Positions 1 to 7,790 of a stretch of DNA of 33,175 nt are shown here, one piece after another. The first letter of the stretch is position 1, and every line of letters starts with the position of its first letter. The translations under genes and the position numbers were made by a program. The DNA is from GCA-020356105 sp041602815 (GTDB lineage Bacteria > Pseudomonadota > Alphaproteobacteria > UBA8366 > JADFVY01), in assembly GCA_041602815.1 (NCBI GenBank), contig JBFIFO010000024.1, positions 1-33,175 of the forward strand, read 5' to 3'. The notes below the pieces were generated by a model. The model was not told the origin of the DNA and made no database searches. It saw nothing but the letters and a program-made list of their open reading frames with translations.

Positions 1-2670
1 GGTGACCGACTTGCCCTTGAAGCTGACTACCTGGTCGGGCCCCGCATTGGCGACCGGCGCCTCATTGACGACGGTGACGGTCATGCTGTCCGTGGCTGTC
101 GCGCCGTGATCGTCGGTGACGGTCAGCGCGATCGTATAGATGCCGACCGCGAACGGCCCGACAACGGGGCTCAGTCCGTTCGCGATCTGGACGCCGCCGA
201 TGCTCCAGGCATAAGTCAGTACGCCGCCTTCGCGATCGAAGGAGCCGGTGGCGTCCAGCGTCACCGCCTGAGCGTGGTTCACCGTCTGGTCCGCCCCCGC
301 ATTGGCGACCGGCGCCGCGTTGACCACAGTAATGCTCACGCTGTCGCCCGCTGTCGCGCCGTGATCATCGGTGACGGTCAGCGCGATCGTATAAACGCCG
401 ACCGAAAACGGCCCGACGACGGGGTTAGCTCCGGATGCGAGCGGCACCCCATCGAGCGTCCAGGCATAGGTCAGTGTGCCGCCTTCGGGATCGAAGGAGC
501 CGGTGGCGTCCAGCGTCACCGCCTGCGCGTGGTTCACCGTCTGGTCCGGCCCGGCGTTGGCGAGGGGAGTCGTGTTGAACACGGTAACGGTCATAGTATC
601 GGTGGTGCTGTTGCCGACGTCATCGGTGACAGTCAGTGAAATGGTGTGCACGCCGACCGCGAATGGCCCGACCGTGGCCGTAACGCCCGTCGCGATCTGT
701 GCGCCGTCGAGGTGCCAGACATAGGTCAGGGCGCTACCTTCAGGATCGTAAGAAGCGGAACCGTTGAGATTTACCGTTTCAACATGAGTGACGAATTCGT
801 TCGGCCCGGCATATGCGATGGGTGGCTTGTTGACCACAGTCAGAATCATATGGTCGGACGCGCTGGCGCCGCCGCGGTCGGTTACCGTCAGCGTCACGGT
901 GTGGGCGCCCGCGGGGAGGGAGTTCGCCACGTATTGCGGTCCGGTCGCGACCTCGACGCCGCCTATGCTCCAGACGAACGTCAGGATCGTTTGTTCCGGA
1001 TCGGAGGAACCCGACCCGTCAATGGTGACTGAACCGCCTTCCGGGATCGAGATGTCGGGACCCGCATCCGACACCGGCGACAGATTCGTTGTGCCGGCCA
1101 CAGGAGAGGCGAGGAACAGTCCTTGTGTTCCATCGGTAAAGAGGACGTTCAACAACGTCTGGCCTGCTTCATTAAATGGACGTGGGCCGGCCTGGGCGCT
1201 GGGTCCGCCTTCAAACGGTAGGATGTGGTAAATCGTACGATAGTCCCCGCTCTTCACCCGGAGAACCTCACCTTCACGTGCGATAAGGGCGAGATCGCCG
1301 GATGCGCCAGCCCAGATACCCTTGGTGTTGCTTTCGTTCAATCTTGCGTAGAACGCAATCTCTCCCTGTCCGTTCAGAGACGGTCCCATGACCAGATTGG
1401 CAAAGGTTTCGCCCACAGTGCCGGGGGCCGGATCGCCTTCGCGAGCCACGAGGCTGAGACCATCGGGCAGACCCACCCAGATTCCGCGGTCGCTGGCCGG
1501 GTTGCCACTATCCAGAGCCGCGTCGAATGCCAGCTGACCCAAGGCGTTCATGTTGACGTGATTAAAATCGGTGAAAATCAAACCGGTGGCGCCCGGGGCG
1601 GGATCGCCCACCAGGCTGACAAGCCGCAATCCGTTGATGTCGCGTATCCAAATTCCCTCATCGGCAATCTGCGTAACCGGATCATACGGCGCCAGGAAAC
1701 CATTGAACGCGACGTCTCCACGCCCGTTCAAGACAGGCCCCACCGTATCGTTGGCGGTCAGATCGAAACCTGCACCGCCTGCGCCAGATAACGAGCCTAC
1801 CGCCAAACTCACAAAGCTGCGCCCGCCCGTGCCCGGCGCCACCTCCCCCGACCGGGTCAGCAACGTGACGCCTGCGGGCCCAGCTATCCAGATCCCATCG
1901 CCATAATCGACGCTGGGATCGATGGTCGAGGCAAGAAAGGCCTTGGTTCCCGTGTAATTCGCGACCGGATCCGCGAACTCCGAAAACACCAGATCGGCCG
2001 TATCAGGTGCGGGATCTCCGCTGAGGGCCAGGAGCTCCAGTGAATTGGGGATTCCGCTCCACAAGCCCGCCAGGCTGCCGCCTGCCGAAGTGACGCGAGC
2101 GCTGAACGTGGAGACTCCGGAATCATCGAAATTTCCCACAAATCCGAAGCTCTGGAACGTAAATCCCGCCGTTCCCGGAGCTGGCTCCCCCGGGCCAGCC
2201 ACACTGCTCAGATTGCCGGGAGCGCCGGCCCAGAAACCGCCCGGGGCGCCGCCGCTGGTGGTTGCGCCAACGTCCCTTAAGGTGGCGCCGAACCAAATGT
2301 CTCCGCCCGCATTTACCAGAATCGGGCCGAACTGGTAGAACGTCTGCGCCACTCTGCCGGGGGCCGGATCGCCGCCGCGGACAGCCAGCGTCAGGTTGCC
2401 CGGCGAACCGACCCAAATCGCGTCGTCCTCGCCGCTCCATACGCTGGCCGCGGCCGTGAAGGCGACAATGCCCGTATCGGTCAGATCGCCTTGACCAACC
2501 GACTGGAAGTTCAGCCCTCCCGTCCCCGGTGCTGGTTCCCCAGTCACGGCTACGGGCTCGACGGAGTAGGTTCGGTCCTGCGCGTAGGCCAGCTGCGCTG
2601 TGGCCGCAGACAGGATGGCCAAGTTGGAAACGATCGCGGAGATGACAAGAAGTGTGCGGGACTGGAACAT
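1..2670 (-). CDS. Secreted NxxGxxAF-repeat/PKD-domain protein, partial (C-terminus beyond window)
   Basis: The reading frame is open from ATG at 2670 to the left edge (890 codons), so the C-terminus is missing. The start is supported by AGGAAGG about 10 nt upstream. The N-terminus (MFQSRTLLVISAIVSNLAIL, ending near AYAQ) is a signal peptide. Residues about 35-500 hold repeated beta-propeller-like units with NxxGxxAF-type motifs (LNGQGEIAFYARL, LNGRGDVAFNGFL, MNALGQLAFDAAL) and repeated GDPAPG signatures. From about residue 530 there are four complete PKD domains of about 85 residues (AGPDQTV...SSDPEGG...LTVTD) and the start of a fifth. It is a paralog of the next gene (3004-6174), which has six PKD domains. 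By alignment about 70 residues are missing. Likely a cell-surface or secreted protein; the substrate or partner is unknown. The anchor cannot be seen because the end is cut off. Confidence 0.88.
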   Translation of the reverse strand, partial: MFQSRTLLVISAIVSNLAILSAATAQLAYAQDRTYSVEPVAVTGEPAPGTGGLNFQSVGQGDLTDTGIVAFTAAASVWSGEDDAIWVGSPGNLTLAVRGGDPAPGRVAQTFYQFGPILVNAGGDIWFGATLRDVGATTSGGAPGGFWAGAPGNLSSVAGPGEPAPGTAGFTFQSFGFVGNFDDSGVSTFSARVTSAGGSLAGLWSGIPNSLELLALSGDPAPDTADLVFSEFADPVANYTGTKAFLASTIDPSVDYGDGIWIAGPAGVTLLTRSGEVAPGTGGRSFVSLAVGSLSGAGGAGFDLTANDTVGPVLNGRGDVAFNGFLAPYDPVTQIADEGIWIRDINGLRLVSLVGDPAPGATGLIFTDFNHVNMNALGQLAFDAALDSGNPASDRGIWVGLPDGLSLVAREGDPAPGTVGETFANLVMGPSLNGQGEIAFYARLNESNTKGIWAGASGDLALIAREGEVLRVKSGDYRTIYHILPFEGGPSAQAGPRPFNEAGQTLLNVLFTDGTQGLFLASPVAGTTNLSPVSDAGPDISIPEGGSVTIDGSGSSDPEQTILTFVWSIGGVEVATGPQYVANSLPAGAHTVTLTVTDRGGASASDHMILTVVNKPPIAYAGPNEFVTHVETVNLNGSASYDPEGSALTYVWHLDGAQIATGVTATVGPFAVGVHTISLTVTDDVGNSTTDTMTVTVFNTTPLANAGPDQTVNHAQAVTLDATGSFDPEGGTLTYAWTLDGVPLASGANPVVGPFSVGVYTIALTVTDDHGATAGDSVSITVVNAAPVANAGADQTVNHAQAVTLDATGSFDREGGVLTYAWSIGGVQIANGLSPVVGPFAVGIYTIALTVTDDHGATATDSMTVTVVNEAPVANAGPDQVVSFKGKSVT

Positions 2671-2944
2671 TCCGGGCAGCCTTCCTTACGATAGCAGGCG
2701 TTAAGAGTTTGGCAACGTGAGGGGCGATCATCTTCCTTGAGTTACGTAAACAGGGAATTAAGATGCGAAGCGCATTTCGTGCCGTCTGAGAAACGCCCGT
2801 GGACTCGTCGCACGGGTAGGTGGGCCCGCTGATATTTGGTGTGATATCCAAGGGGAACTGTGCCGCTGGCGCTGTTCTTCGCCGCCGCCTGCTGGGTCAC
2901 CACGGTCTCGCGCGTGCTGGCCGCAGTGCGCAGTTTTCGGGACT
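2671..2944. other. Upstream region of the partial PKD gene
   Basis: Together with the adjacent terminator this is the 333-base gap between the two tandem paralogs. It would carry the promoter and 5' leader of the gene at 1-2670. I found no convincing -35/-10 pair. There is a 6-bp hairpin (CCCGTG/CACGGG, 2796-2816). A 242-residue minus-strand frame begins here, but it is out of frame with, and overlapped by, the real gene and shows no family features. Confidence 0.4.
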
Positions 2945-2984
2945 AGGAAAGAACGGGGCGCCGCTCCGTCCGGAGGGCGCCCCG
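2945..2984 (-). terminator. Rho-independent terminator downstream of the second PKD gene
   Basis: Read on the minus strand, a perfect 9-bp stem (CGGGGCGCC with GGCGCCCCG, 2976-2984 and 2954-2962) is extended inward by 4 more pairs (CTCC/GGAG) after a single bulge. It is followed by a T-rich tract (TTCTTTCC). It lies about 20 bp past the stop codon at 3004. It separates the two paralogs, so the gene at 1-2670 probably has its own promoter. Confidence 0.75.
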
Positions 2985-3003
2985 ATGCTTCGGCAGGCCG
3001 TTG

Positions 3004-6000
3004 TTAAACGTTGCCCTTGACCGCGGTCACGACCACCGTGTCGGATGCCGTGGCGCCGTGGTCGTCCGTCACCGTCAGCGTGAAGCTGTGGGTGCCGGCC
3101 GACACGTTGGTCTGCAACACGGCAGCCGTTCCGACGGTCTGGCCGTCCTTGGTCCAGAGGTAGGTCAAGGGGCCGCCTTCCGGATCGCCGGACGCCGTAC
3201 CGTCAAGCGTCACCGTCGTCGACTTGCCCTTGACGCCGACCGTCTGGTCGGGGCCGGCATTGGCGACCGGCGCCTCGTTGATCACGGTCAGCGTCATGCT
3301 GTCCGTCGCCGTCGCGCCGTGATCGTCGGTGACGGTCAGCGCGATCGTATAGATGCCGACCGCGAACGGCCCGACGACAGGGCCCGGCCCGGTGGCGATT
3401 TGCACGCCGCTCAACGTCCAGACGTAGGTGAGGATGCCGCCCTCCGGGTCGGAGGATCCGGTGGCATCCAGGACCACCGTCTGCGCGTGGTTCACCGTCT
3501 GGTCCGGCCCGGCACTGGCGAGAGGCGCGCCGTTGGTGACGGTCACGACCATGCTGTCGGTCGCGGTCGCGCCCTTGTCGTCCGTAACCGTAAGAGTCAA
3601 CGTGTGGACGCCGACTTCGAACGGTCCCACGGTTGCGCTAGCTGTCGTGGCGATCTGCGCGCCGTTCAGCGTCCAGGCATAATTGAGCGCACCGCCTTCC
3701 GGATCGGAACCGGAGCCGGCGAGTGTCACCGTCTGGACGTGGTTCGCCGTCCGGTCCGGGCCGGCGTCGGCGACCGGCGAACGGTTCAGTACCGTCACGA
3801 CGACCTCGTCGGTGGCCGAGTCGATTCGTTCGTCCGTTACAGTCAGGGTGATTGCGTGAATCCCCGCCTCAAGGGGTCCAATAACTGGTGTCGGCCCAGT
3901 TCCGATTTGTACACCACCCAGACTCCAACGGTAGCTGAGCGCGCCAGCTTCTGGATCGAAGGACGCAGAGCCGTCAAGGGCCACCGTCTCCATGGTCAGG
4001 ACCGTCTGGTCGGCCCCGGCATTGGCGACTGGCGGATCGTTGGTCACCGTGAGGATTATTTCATCCGAAGCGCTGGCTCCGTAGATATCCGTAACCGTAA
4101 GCAAGCCTTCATAGATACCGGGGTCGAGCGGCCCGATGGTCGGGTTCGGCCCGGTGGCATTGAGGCAGGTGTTTATCCCTTCACCGGTGTGGCTTGCCGT
4201 ACCCCAGCACCCGAAGTCCCAGTAATAGCTCAGGGCCTCGCCCTCCGGATCCGACGAGCCGGTGCCATCGAGCATAATCGATTGAGTATAGTTGACCGTC
4301 TGGTCGGGCCCGGCGTTGGCGATCGGCGGACCGTTGGCGAAGACAGTCAGGATCACGTCGTCGGACACGCTCGCGCCACTGCGGTCGGTCACCGTCAGCG
4401 TCACCGTATGCACGCCGACCGGGAGCGGCCCCACGGTTACCTTCGGATCCGTACTGATCTCCGCACCGTTCAAGCTCCAGGAGAAGGACAGGATCGTCCC
4501 TTCGGGATCGCTCGACATGGAGCCGTCGAGCACGGTCACGTTATTTTCCGCGATCGTCTGGTCCGGCCCGGCGATGGCCACCGGCGGCTGGTTCGGCGAT
4601 GTCAAGACGGGCGATGCCAGAATGAGTCCCTGCGATCCGTCCGTGAAGATTGCCGCGAACACCAGTTGTCCCGCGTTGTTGAATCGCCGCGCCACATCGA
4701 AAACGTCCAGGCCACCGTTGAAGGGTACGATCGACTGGATCCTCCGATAGTCGCCGCTCTTGACTTCCATGAGTTCGCCCTCGCGCGCGATCAGTGCGAG
4801 GTCGCCGGGCGTGCCTGCCCAGATACCGTCCGCGCCGCTCTCCGCCAGCCGCGCGAAAAAGACGATTTCGCCGGCATCGTTCAGGTCCGCTCCCATGATC
4901 AGATTGCCGAAGGTCTCCCCCGCCGCGCCAGGCGCTGTGTCGCCTTCGCGCACGAGAAGGGCCAGGCTGTCTGGCGGGCCGAACCAGATGCCGCGGGCCC
5001 TGTTCGTGTCGATCGTATCGAGGCCCGCGTCGAACGCCATCTGTCCCTGGGCATTGAAATCGAGATGATTGAATGCGGTAAACGGAAGTGCTGCCGTCCC
5101 CGGCGCCGGATCACCCGCTAGCGCGATCAGCCGCAAGCCGCCGGCATCCTGAAGCCAGATTCCGGAATCGGCATACATGGAAAGCGGATCGATGGGGTCG
5201 ACATAACCGCCGACCGCGATGTCGCCGGCCGCATTTATGATGGGGCCGAAGACCTCGTACGGATACAAATCGTCGGGTCCTGTCCCGGGTCCTGCGGACG
5301 CGCCGCCGGAAAAACTGACGAAATTGCGGCCACCGGCGCCGGGCGCCGCGGTGCCCTGAAGCGCGACCAGACTGTGCCCCGCAGGCCCTGCCGTCCATAT
5401 ACCCGATATGTCGGTGAAGCTGGGGTCGCCGATCATGCCCAGGAAAGTCATGCTGTCGGCGTTGCTCGACATCGGCCCAAACACATACGAAAACGCTGCC
5501 CCGCCCGTTCCCGGTGCCAGGTCCCCGGTCATCACGACAGGTTCCAGGGCGCCCGGCGTTCCGGTCCATACGCCGGTCTCGTATGCGTACGATCCGTCCG
5601 CAGGCACTGTTTCGGCATAAAAGGCAGAAACGCCAAGGTCGTCGAACGACCCGGGCCAAAAGAAACTGTACATGCGCCCGCCGCTGCCCGGCGCGACATC
5701 CTCGGTCGTGGCCAGCGGTCGCAGGCCGGCGGCATCCTGGATCCAGATACCTTCGCCATGAATTCCGGCGGTGTAGGCGCGTATGGCAATGCTGCCCATG
5801 CCATTCAATTGCGCGGTTGCGAACATGTCGAATGTCGCAGCTGCCAGACCTGGAGCGGGGTCGCCCGAGCGTATAGACAGTGTCACGTTCCCTGGCGACC
5901 CGACCCAGACCGCATGGTCGCCGCTGTAGTAGTCCGCGCTGGTCGGGGAGCCGATGAAGGCAACGACGCCCGCATCGCTTAGATAGGGAAACTCCAGGTC

Positions 6001-6174
6001 TAGCCACACGTAATTCAACCCTGCGGTGCCGGGCGCGGGCTCGCCGGTAACTGCAAGCGGTGCCACGGCGTAGGTTCGCTCCTGCGCCGTTGCCGGTGCC
6101 GCAGTCGCGGCGAGAGCCGCGGCGATGGCCAGATGAATTGCGGATACGCTGCGTATCGGTCGATATCGCATCAT
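3004..6174 (-). CDS. Secreted NxxGxxAF-repeat protein with six PKD domains
   Basis: The frame is 1056 residues from ATG 6174. That start has AGGAAGG 8 nt upstream and leads straight into a signal peptide (RSVSAIHLAIAAALAATAA, cut near ATAQ). An earlier in-frame ATG at 6312 adds 46 residues with no signal character. Residues about 30-500 hold tandem units with NxxGxxAF-type motifs (FNAQGQMAFDAGL, LNDAGEIVFFARL, INAAGDIAVGGYV) and APG/GDPAPG turns, a pattern known from 'choice-of-anchor' surface proteins. From about residue 525 to the end are six PKD domains of roughly 85-95 residues. The second carries an insertion with two cysteines (FGCWG...INTC). There is no LPXTG, PEP-CTERM or other anchor at the C-terminus, which ends VVVTAVKGNV. 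Probably secreted or surface-displayed; the ligand is unknown. It is the paralog of the gene at 1-2670. Confidence 0.9.
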   Translation of the reverse strand: MMRYRPIRSVSAIHLAIAAALAATAAPATAQERTYAVAPLAVTGEPAPGTAGLNYVWLDLEFPYLSDAGVVAFIGSPTSADYYSGDHAVWVGSPGNVTLSIRSGDPAPGLAAATFDMFATAQLNGMGSIAIRAYTAGIHGEGIWIQDAAGLRPLATTEDVAPGSGGRMYSFFWPGSFDDLGVSAFYAETVPADGSYAYETGVWTGTPGALEPVVMTGDLAPGTGGAAFSYVFGPMSSNADSMTFLGMIGDPSFTDISGIWTAGPAGHSLVALQGTAAPGAGGRNFVSFSGGASAGPGTGPDDLYPYEVFGPIINAAGDIAVGGYVDPIDPLSMYADSGIWLQDAGGLRLIALAGDPAPGTAALPFTAFNHLDFNAQGQMAFDAGLDTIDTNRARGIWFGPPDSLALLVREGDTAPGAAGETFGNLIMGADLNDAGEIVFFARLAESGADGIWAGTPGDLALIAREGELMEVKSGDYRRIQSIVPFNGGLDVFDVARRFNNAGQLVFAAIFTDGSQGLILASPVLTSPNQPPVAIAGPDQTIAENNVTVLDGSMSSDPEGTILSFSWSLNGAEISTDPKVTVGPLPVGVHTVTLTVTDRSGASVSDDVILTVFANGPPIANAGPDQTVNYTQSIMLDGTGSSDPEGEALSYYWDFGCWGTASHTGEGINTCLNATGPNPTIGPLDPGIYEGLLTVTDIYGASASDEIILTVTNDPPVANAGADQTVLTMETVALDGSASFDPEAGALSYRWSLGGVQIGTGPTPVIGPLEAGIHAITLTVTDERIDSATDEVVVTVLNRSPVADAGPDRTANHVQTVTLAGSGSDPEGGALNYAWTLNGAQIATTASATVGPFEVGVHTLTLTVTDDKGATATDSMVVTVTNGAPLASAGPDQTVNHAQTVVLDATGSSDPEGGILTYVWTLSGVQIATGPGPVVGPFAVGIYTIALTVTDDHGATATDSMTLTVINEAPVANAGPDQTVGVKGKSTTVTLDGTASGDPEGGPLTYLWTKDGQTVGTAAVLQTNVSAGTHSFTLTVTDDHGATASDTVVVTAVKGNV

Positions 6175-6261
6175 TGATCGATCCTTCCTGCCGTTTTCGG
6201 TATTCCCTGACAGACGGCGCGCCCCCTGCGCATACGCTGGTCGCGATTTTCCAGCGATGGT

Positions 6262-6290
6262 ATAGTAATGTCTAACAAAACGGGGGTTAA
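6262..6290 (-). promoter_or_regulatory. Candidate sigma70-type promoter for the PKD gene
   Basis: On the minus strand TTAACC (6285-6290) and TACTAT (6262-6267) are separated by 17 nt. Each matches the sigma70 consensus at four of six positions. The start codon is about 90 bp downstream. This is pattern matching only. Confidence 0.3.
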
Positions 6291-6304
6291 CGAAAAAGTA
6301 AAAA

Positions 6305-6333
6305 TTGATCATATTTTATGTATGTTTTATTTT
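6305..6333 (+). promoter_or_regulatory. Candidate sigma70-type promoter for leader ORF and barrel gene
   Basis: TTGATC (6305-6310) and TATTTT (6328-6333) are separated by 17 nt in an AT-rich patch. Each matches four of six consensus positions. Transcription would start about 180 bp before the ORF at 6518, giving a long leader. Weak evidence. Confidence 0.28.
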
Positions 6334-6517
6334 GGCGCTATCGTGTCATGATTAAGGCTACCGATATTCGCGTTAATATTTTTGGAGTCCTGCGGCCCCA
6401 ATGTGCCGTTCAGCTCAATGACTTGCTACGTTCGACTATCAGATGCCCGCGGCGCCGTCATTGCCCTATCATGGCGCCGTTGATCGTCGCCCCGCGCATG
6501 TCGCAGGGAGGGGGCGC

Positions 6518-6604
6518 ATGACGGACAAGCGAATGCGCAGGAGCGGCATGTTGGCAACGCCCGGCGTCTCTATCTCGTCCGGGTTTGGGGGCATCATCCC
6601 GTGA
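6518..6604 (+). CDS. Possible 28-residue leader ORF
   Basis: A short frame starts at ATG 6518 and encodes MTDKRMRRSGMLATPGVSIS plus eight more residues. It has a strong ribosome-binding site (AGGGAGG, 6 nt upstream). Its TGA overlaps the GTG start of the barrel gene (GTGA at 6601-6604), a typical arrangement for translational coupling. The downstream GTG has only a weak GGGGG element of its own, so ribosomes may arrive from this ORF. The peptide is basic at the N-terminus and resembles no family I know. It could instead be a chance frame. Confidence 0.4.
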   Translation: MTDKRMRRSGMLATPGVSISSGFGGIIP

Positions 6605-7737
6605 CCCCGGGGCGCCGGCAGCTCCACGCGATTGGGATTATCGGCGCGATCGCTCTCGCCGTCGCTATACAGTCCGTCGGCGCTGCCGAGCACGTGCCGG
6701 ATGACCCGGAAGTACCGGTAATCGAATTCGTTCCGAGCGGCGAAGGTGATCCGGCCAATGAAGGTGATCCGACCGACGATGGCAATTTGGCAACCGAAGA
6801 GGACACGGCAGCCGAAGACGACCCGGCAGGCGACAACTCGCCTCCGGACGACAACGTGCCGCCGGACGATGGCCGGCGGCCGGGCCTTATCGATGCCGGC
6901 CATGCCCGTGCCTCGGCCGGCGTGCGCGGGCTGGGCGCCTGGATCGACGGCTTCTTTGCCGACGAGAACTACGAGGCGGAGCTTAACGAATCGCGGTTGC
7001 GCGTCCGGATCGACAGTTTTTCCGAGCAGTACCAGGGAACGGACGTCGATACCAGGGCTCGGCTGCACCTCAAGTTGCCAGCCCTGGACGATCGCCTGCG
7101 GATCGAAGTGCTGAGCGCCGGTGAGGCCGAAGAGGATACGGCTGCCACCGAAGGGCCTGCCGAGCCCGGCCGGTCCGACCTGGCGCTGGACAGCATCACT
7201 GCCGCGCTGTCCTACTTCTTCCGCAACGACGAGACGCGTTCGGTCAGGGCCCGGATCGGCCTCGACTTCGACGGCTACGAGCCGAACCCGTTCGTCGGAC
7301 TGCGCTATCGCGAGCGGGTCGAGTTGAGCGAGGACTGGGATTTTCGTTTCGTCCAGCGGTTTCGCTACTTCTCGCTCGACGGGCTGGAGTCACGCACGAC
7401 GTTCGCTTTCGATCGTGCTTTGCCCGAAGACATGCTGTTCCGCTGGGAGATCGACGGCACCTGGCTGGAGGAGCAGCCAAACTACTTCTACGGAGTGAAC
7501 TTCGCCGTCTTCCAGCCACTGGACGCAAAGTCTGCCGTCGAATACCAGGTCCTCAACTCATTCCTGACCGATCCGCACCGGCTCGATCGGGTGACGCTGC
7601 GGTTCCGCTACCGCCGGCAGGTCTGGCGCGACTGGCTGACTCTCGAGGCGGCTCCGCAGCTCGCCTTGCCCAGGAGCCGCGGGTTCGATCCGGTGCCGGG
7701 CTTCCTGTTCCGCGTCGAGGTGACGTTCGGCGGCTAG
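6601..7737 (+). CDS. Putative outer-membrane beta-barrel protein with acidic linker
   Basis: The protein is 378 residues from GTG 6601. The N-terminus has a signal peptide (hydrophobic stretch at about 11-25, ending SVGA-AEH). Residues about 30-95 are a low-complexity, strongly acidic Asp/Glu/Pro/Gly linker with repeated EGDP-type units. The rest (about 100-378) alternates polar and hydrophobic residues in amphipathic strands rich in Arg, Phe, Tyr and Trp (for example FVGLRYRERVEL, WDFRFVQRFRYFSL). It ends in a barrel-like final strand (FLFRVEVTFGG). This resembles uncharacterised outer-membrane barrels of proteobacteria that begin with a WIDGFFADENY-like segment. No enzymatic motif is visible. 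Cargo or function is unknown. It is convergent with pepN, 53 bp away. Confidence 0.75.
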   Translation: MTPGRRQLHAIGIIGAIALAVAIQSVGAAEHVPDDPEVPVIEFVPSGEGDPANEGDPTDDGNLATEEDTAAEDDPAGDNSPPDDNVPPDDGRRPGLIDAGHARASAGVRGLGAWIDGFFADENYEAELNESRLRVRIDSFSEQYQGTDVDTRARLHLKLPALDDRLRIEVLSAGEAEEDTAATEGPAEPGRSDLALDSITAALSYFFRNDETRSVRARIGLDFDGYEPNPFVGLRYRERVELSEDWDFRFVQRFRYFSLDGLESRTTFAFDRALPEDMLFRWEIDGTWLEEQPNYFYGVNFAVFQPLDAKSAVEYQVLNSFLTDPHRLDRVTLRFRYRRQVWRDWLTLEAAPQLALPRSRGFDPVPGFLFRVEVTFGG

Positions 7738-7790
7738 AGCGACAGGGACGCGGCACTGTCCAGACCCGACGGGCAGCGGTTGCCGACCAG

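Larger units (their letters stand above)
6175..6517. other. Divergent AT-rich intergenic region
   Basis: This 343-base gap separates the minus-strand PKD gene from the plus-strand leader ORF and barrel gene. Around 6260-6400 it is visibly AT-richer than its surroundings, as expected for promoters. Candidate promoters on each strand are listed separately. I see no RNA gene or clear ORF here; the short frames carry no ribosome-binding site or family signal. Confidence 0.5.

Noticed and set aside
1..600. Regular DNA repeats suggesting a CRISPR or satellite array
   Set aside because: The 255-bp period equals the 85-residue PKD domain and the frame stays open, so these are protein-domain repeats.
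2123..2851. 242-codon minus-strand frame overlapping the partial PKD gene
   Set aside because: It is in another frame from the NxxGxxAF gene, Arg-rich, and lacks any family pattern. The real gene has a ribosome-binding site and signal peptide.
3001..5121. 706-codon plus-strand open frame across the PKD region
   Set aside because: It is antisense to a clear signal-peptide/PKD gene. Its repeats (DRLVGPGIGDRR-like) are the reverse-strand reading of the PKD repeats, and it has no convincing start or family.
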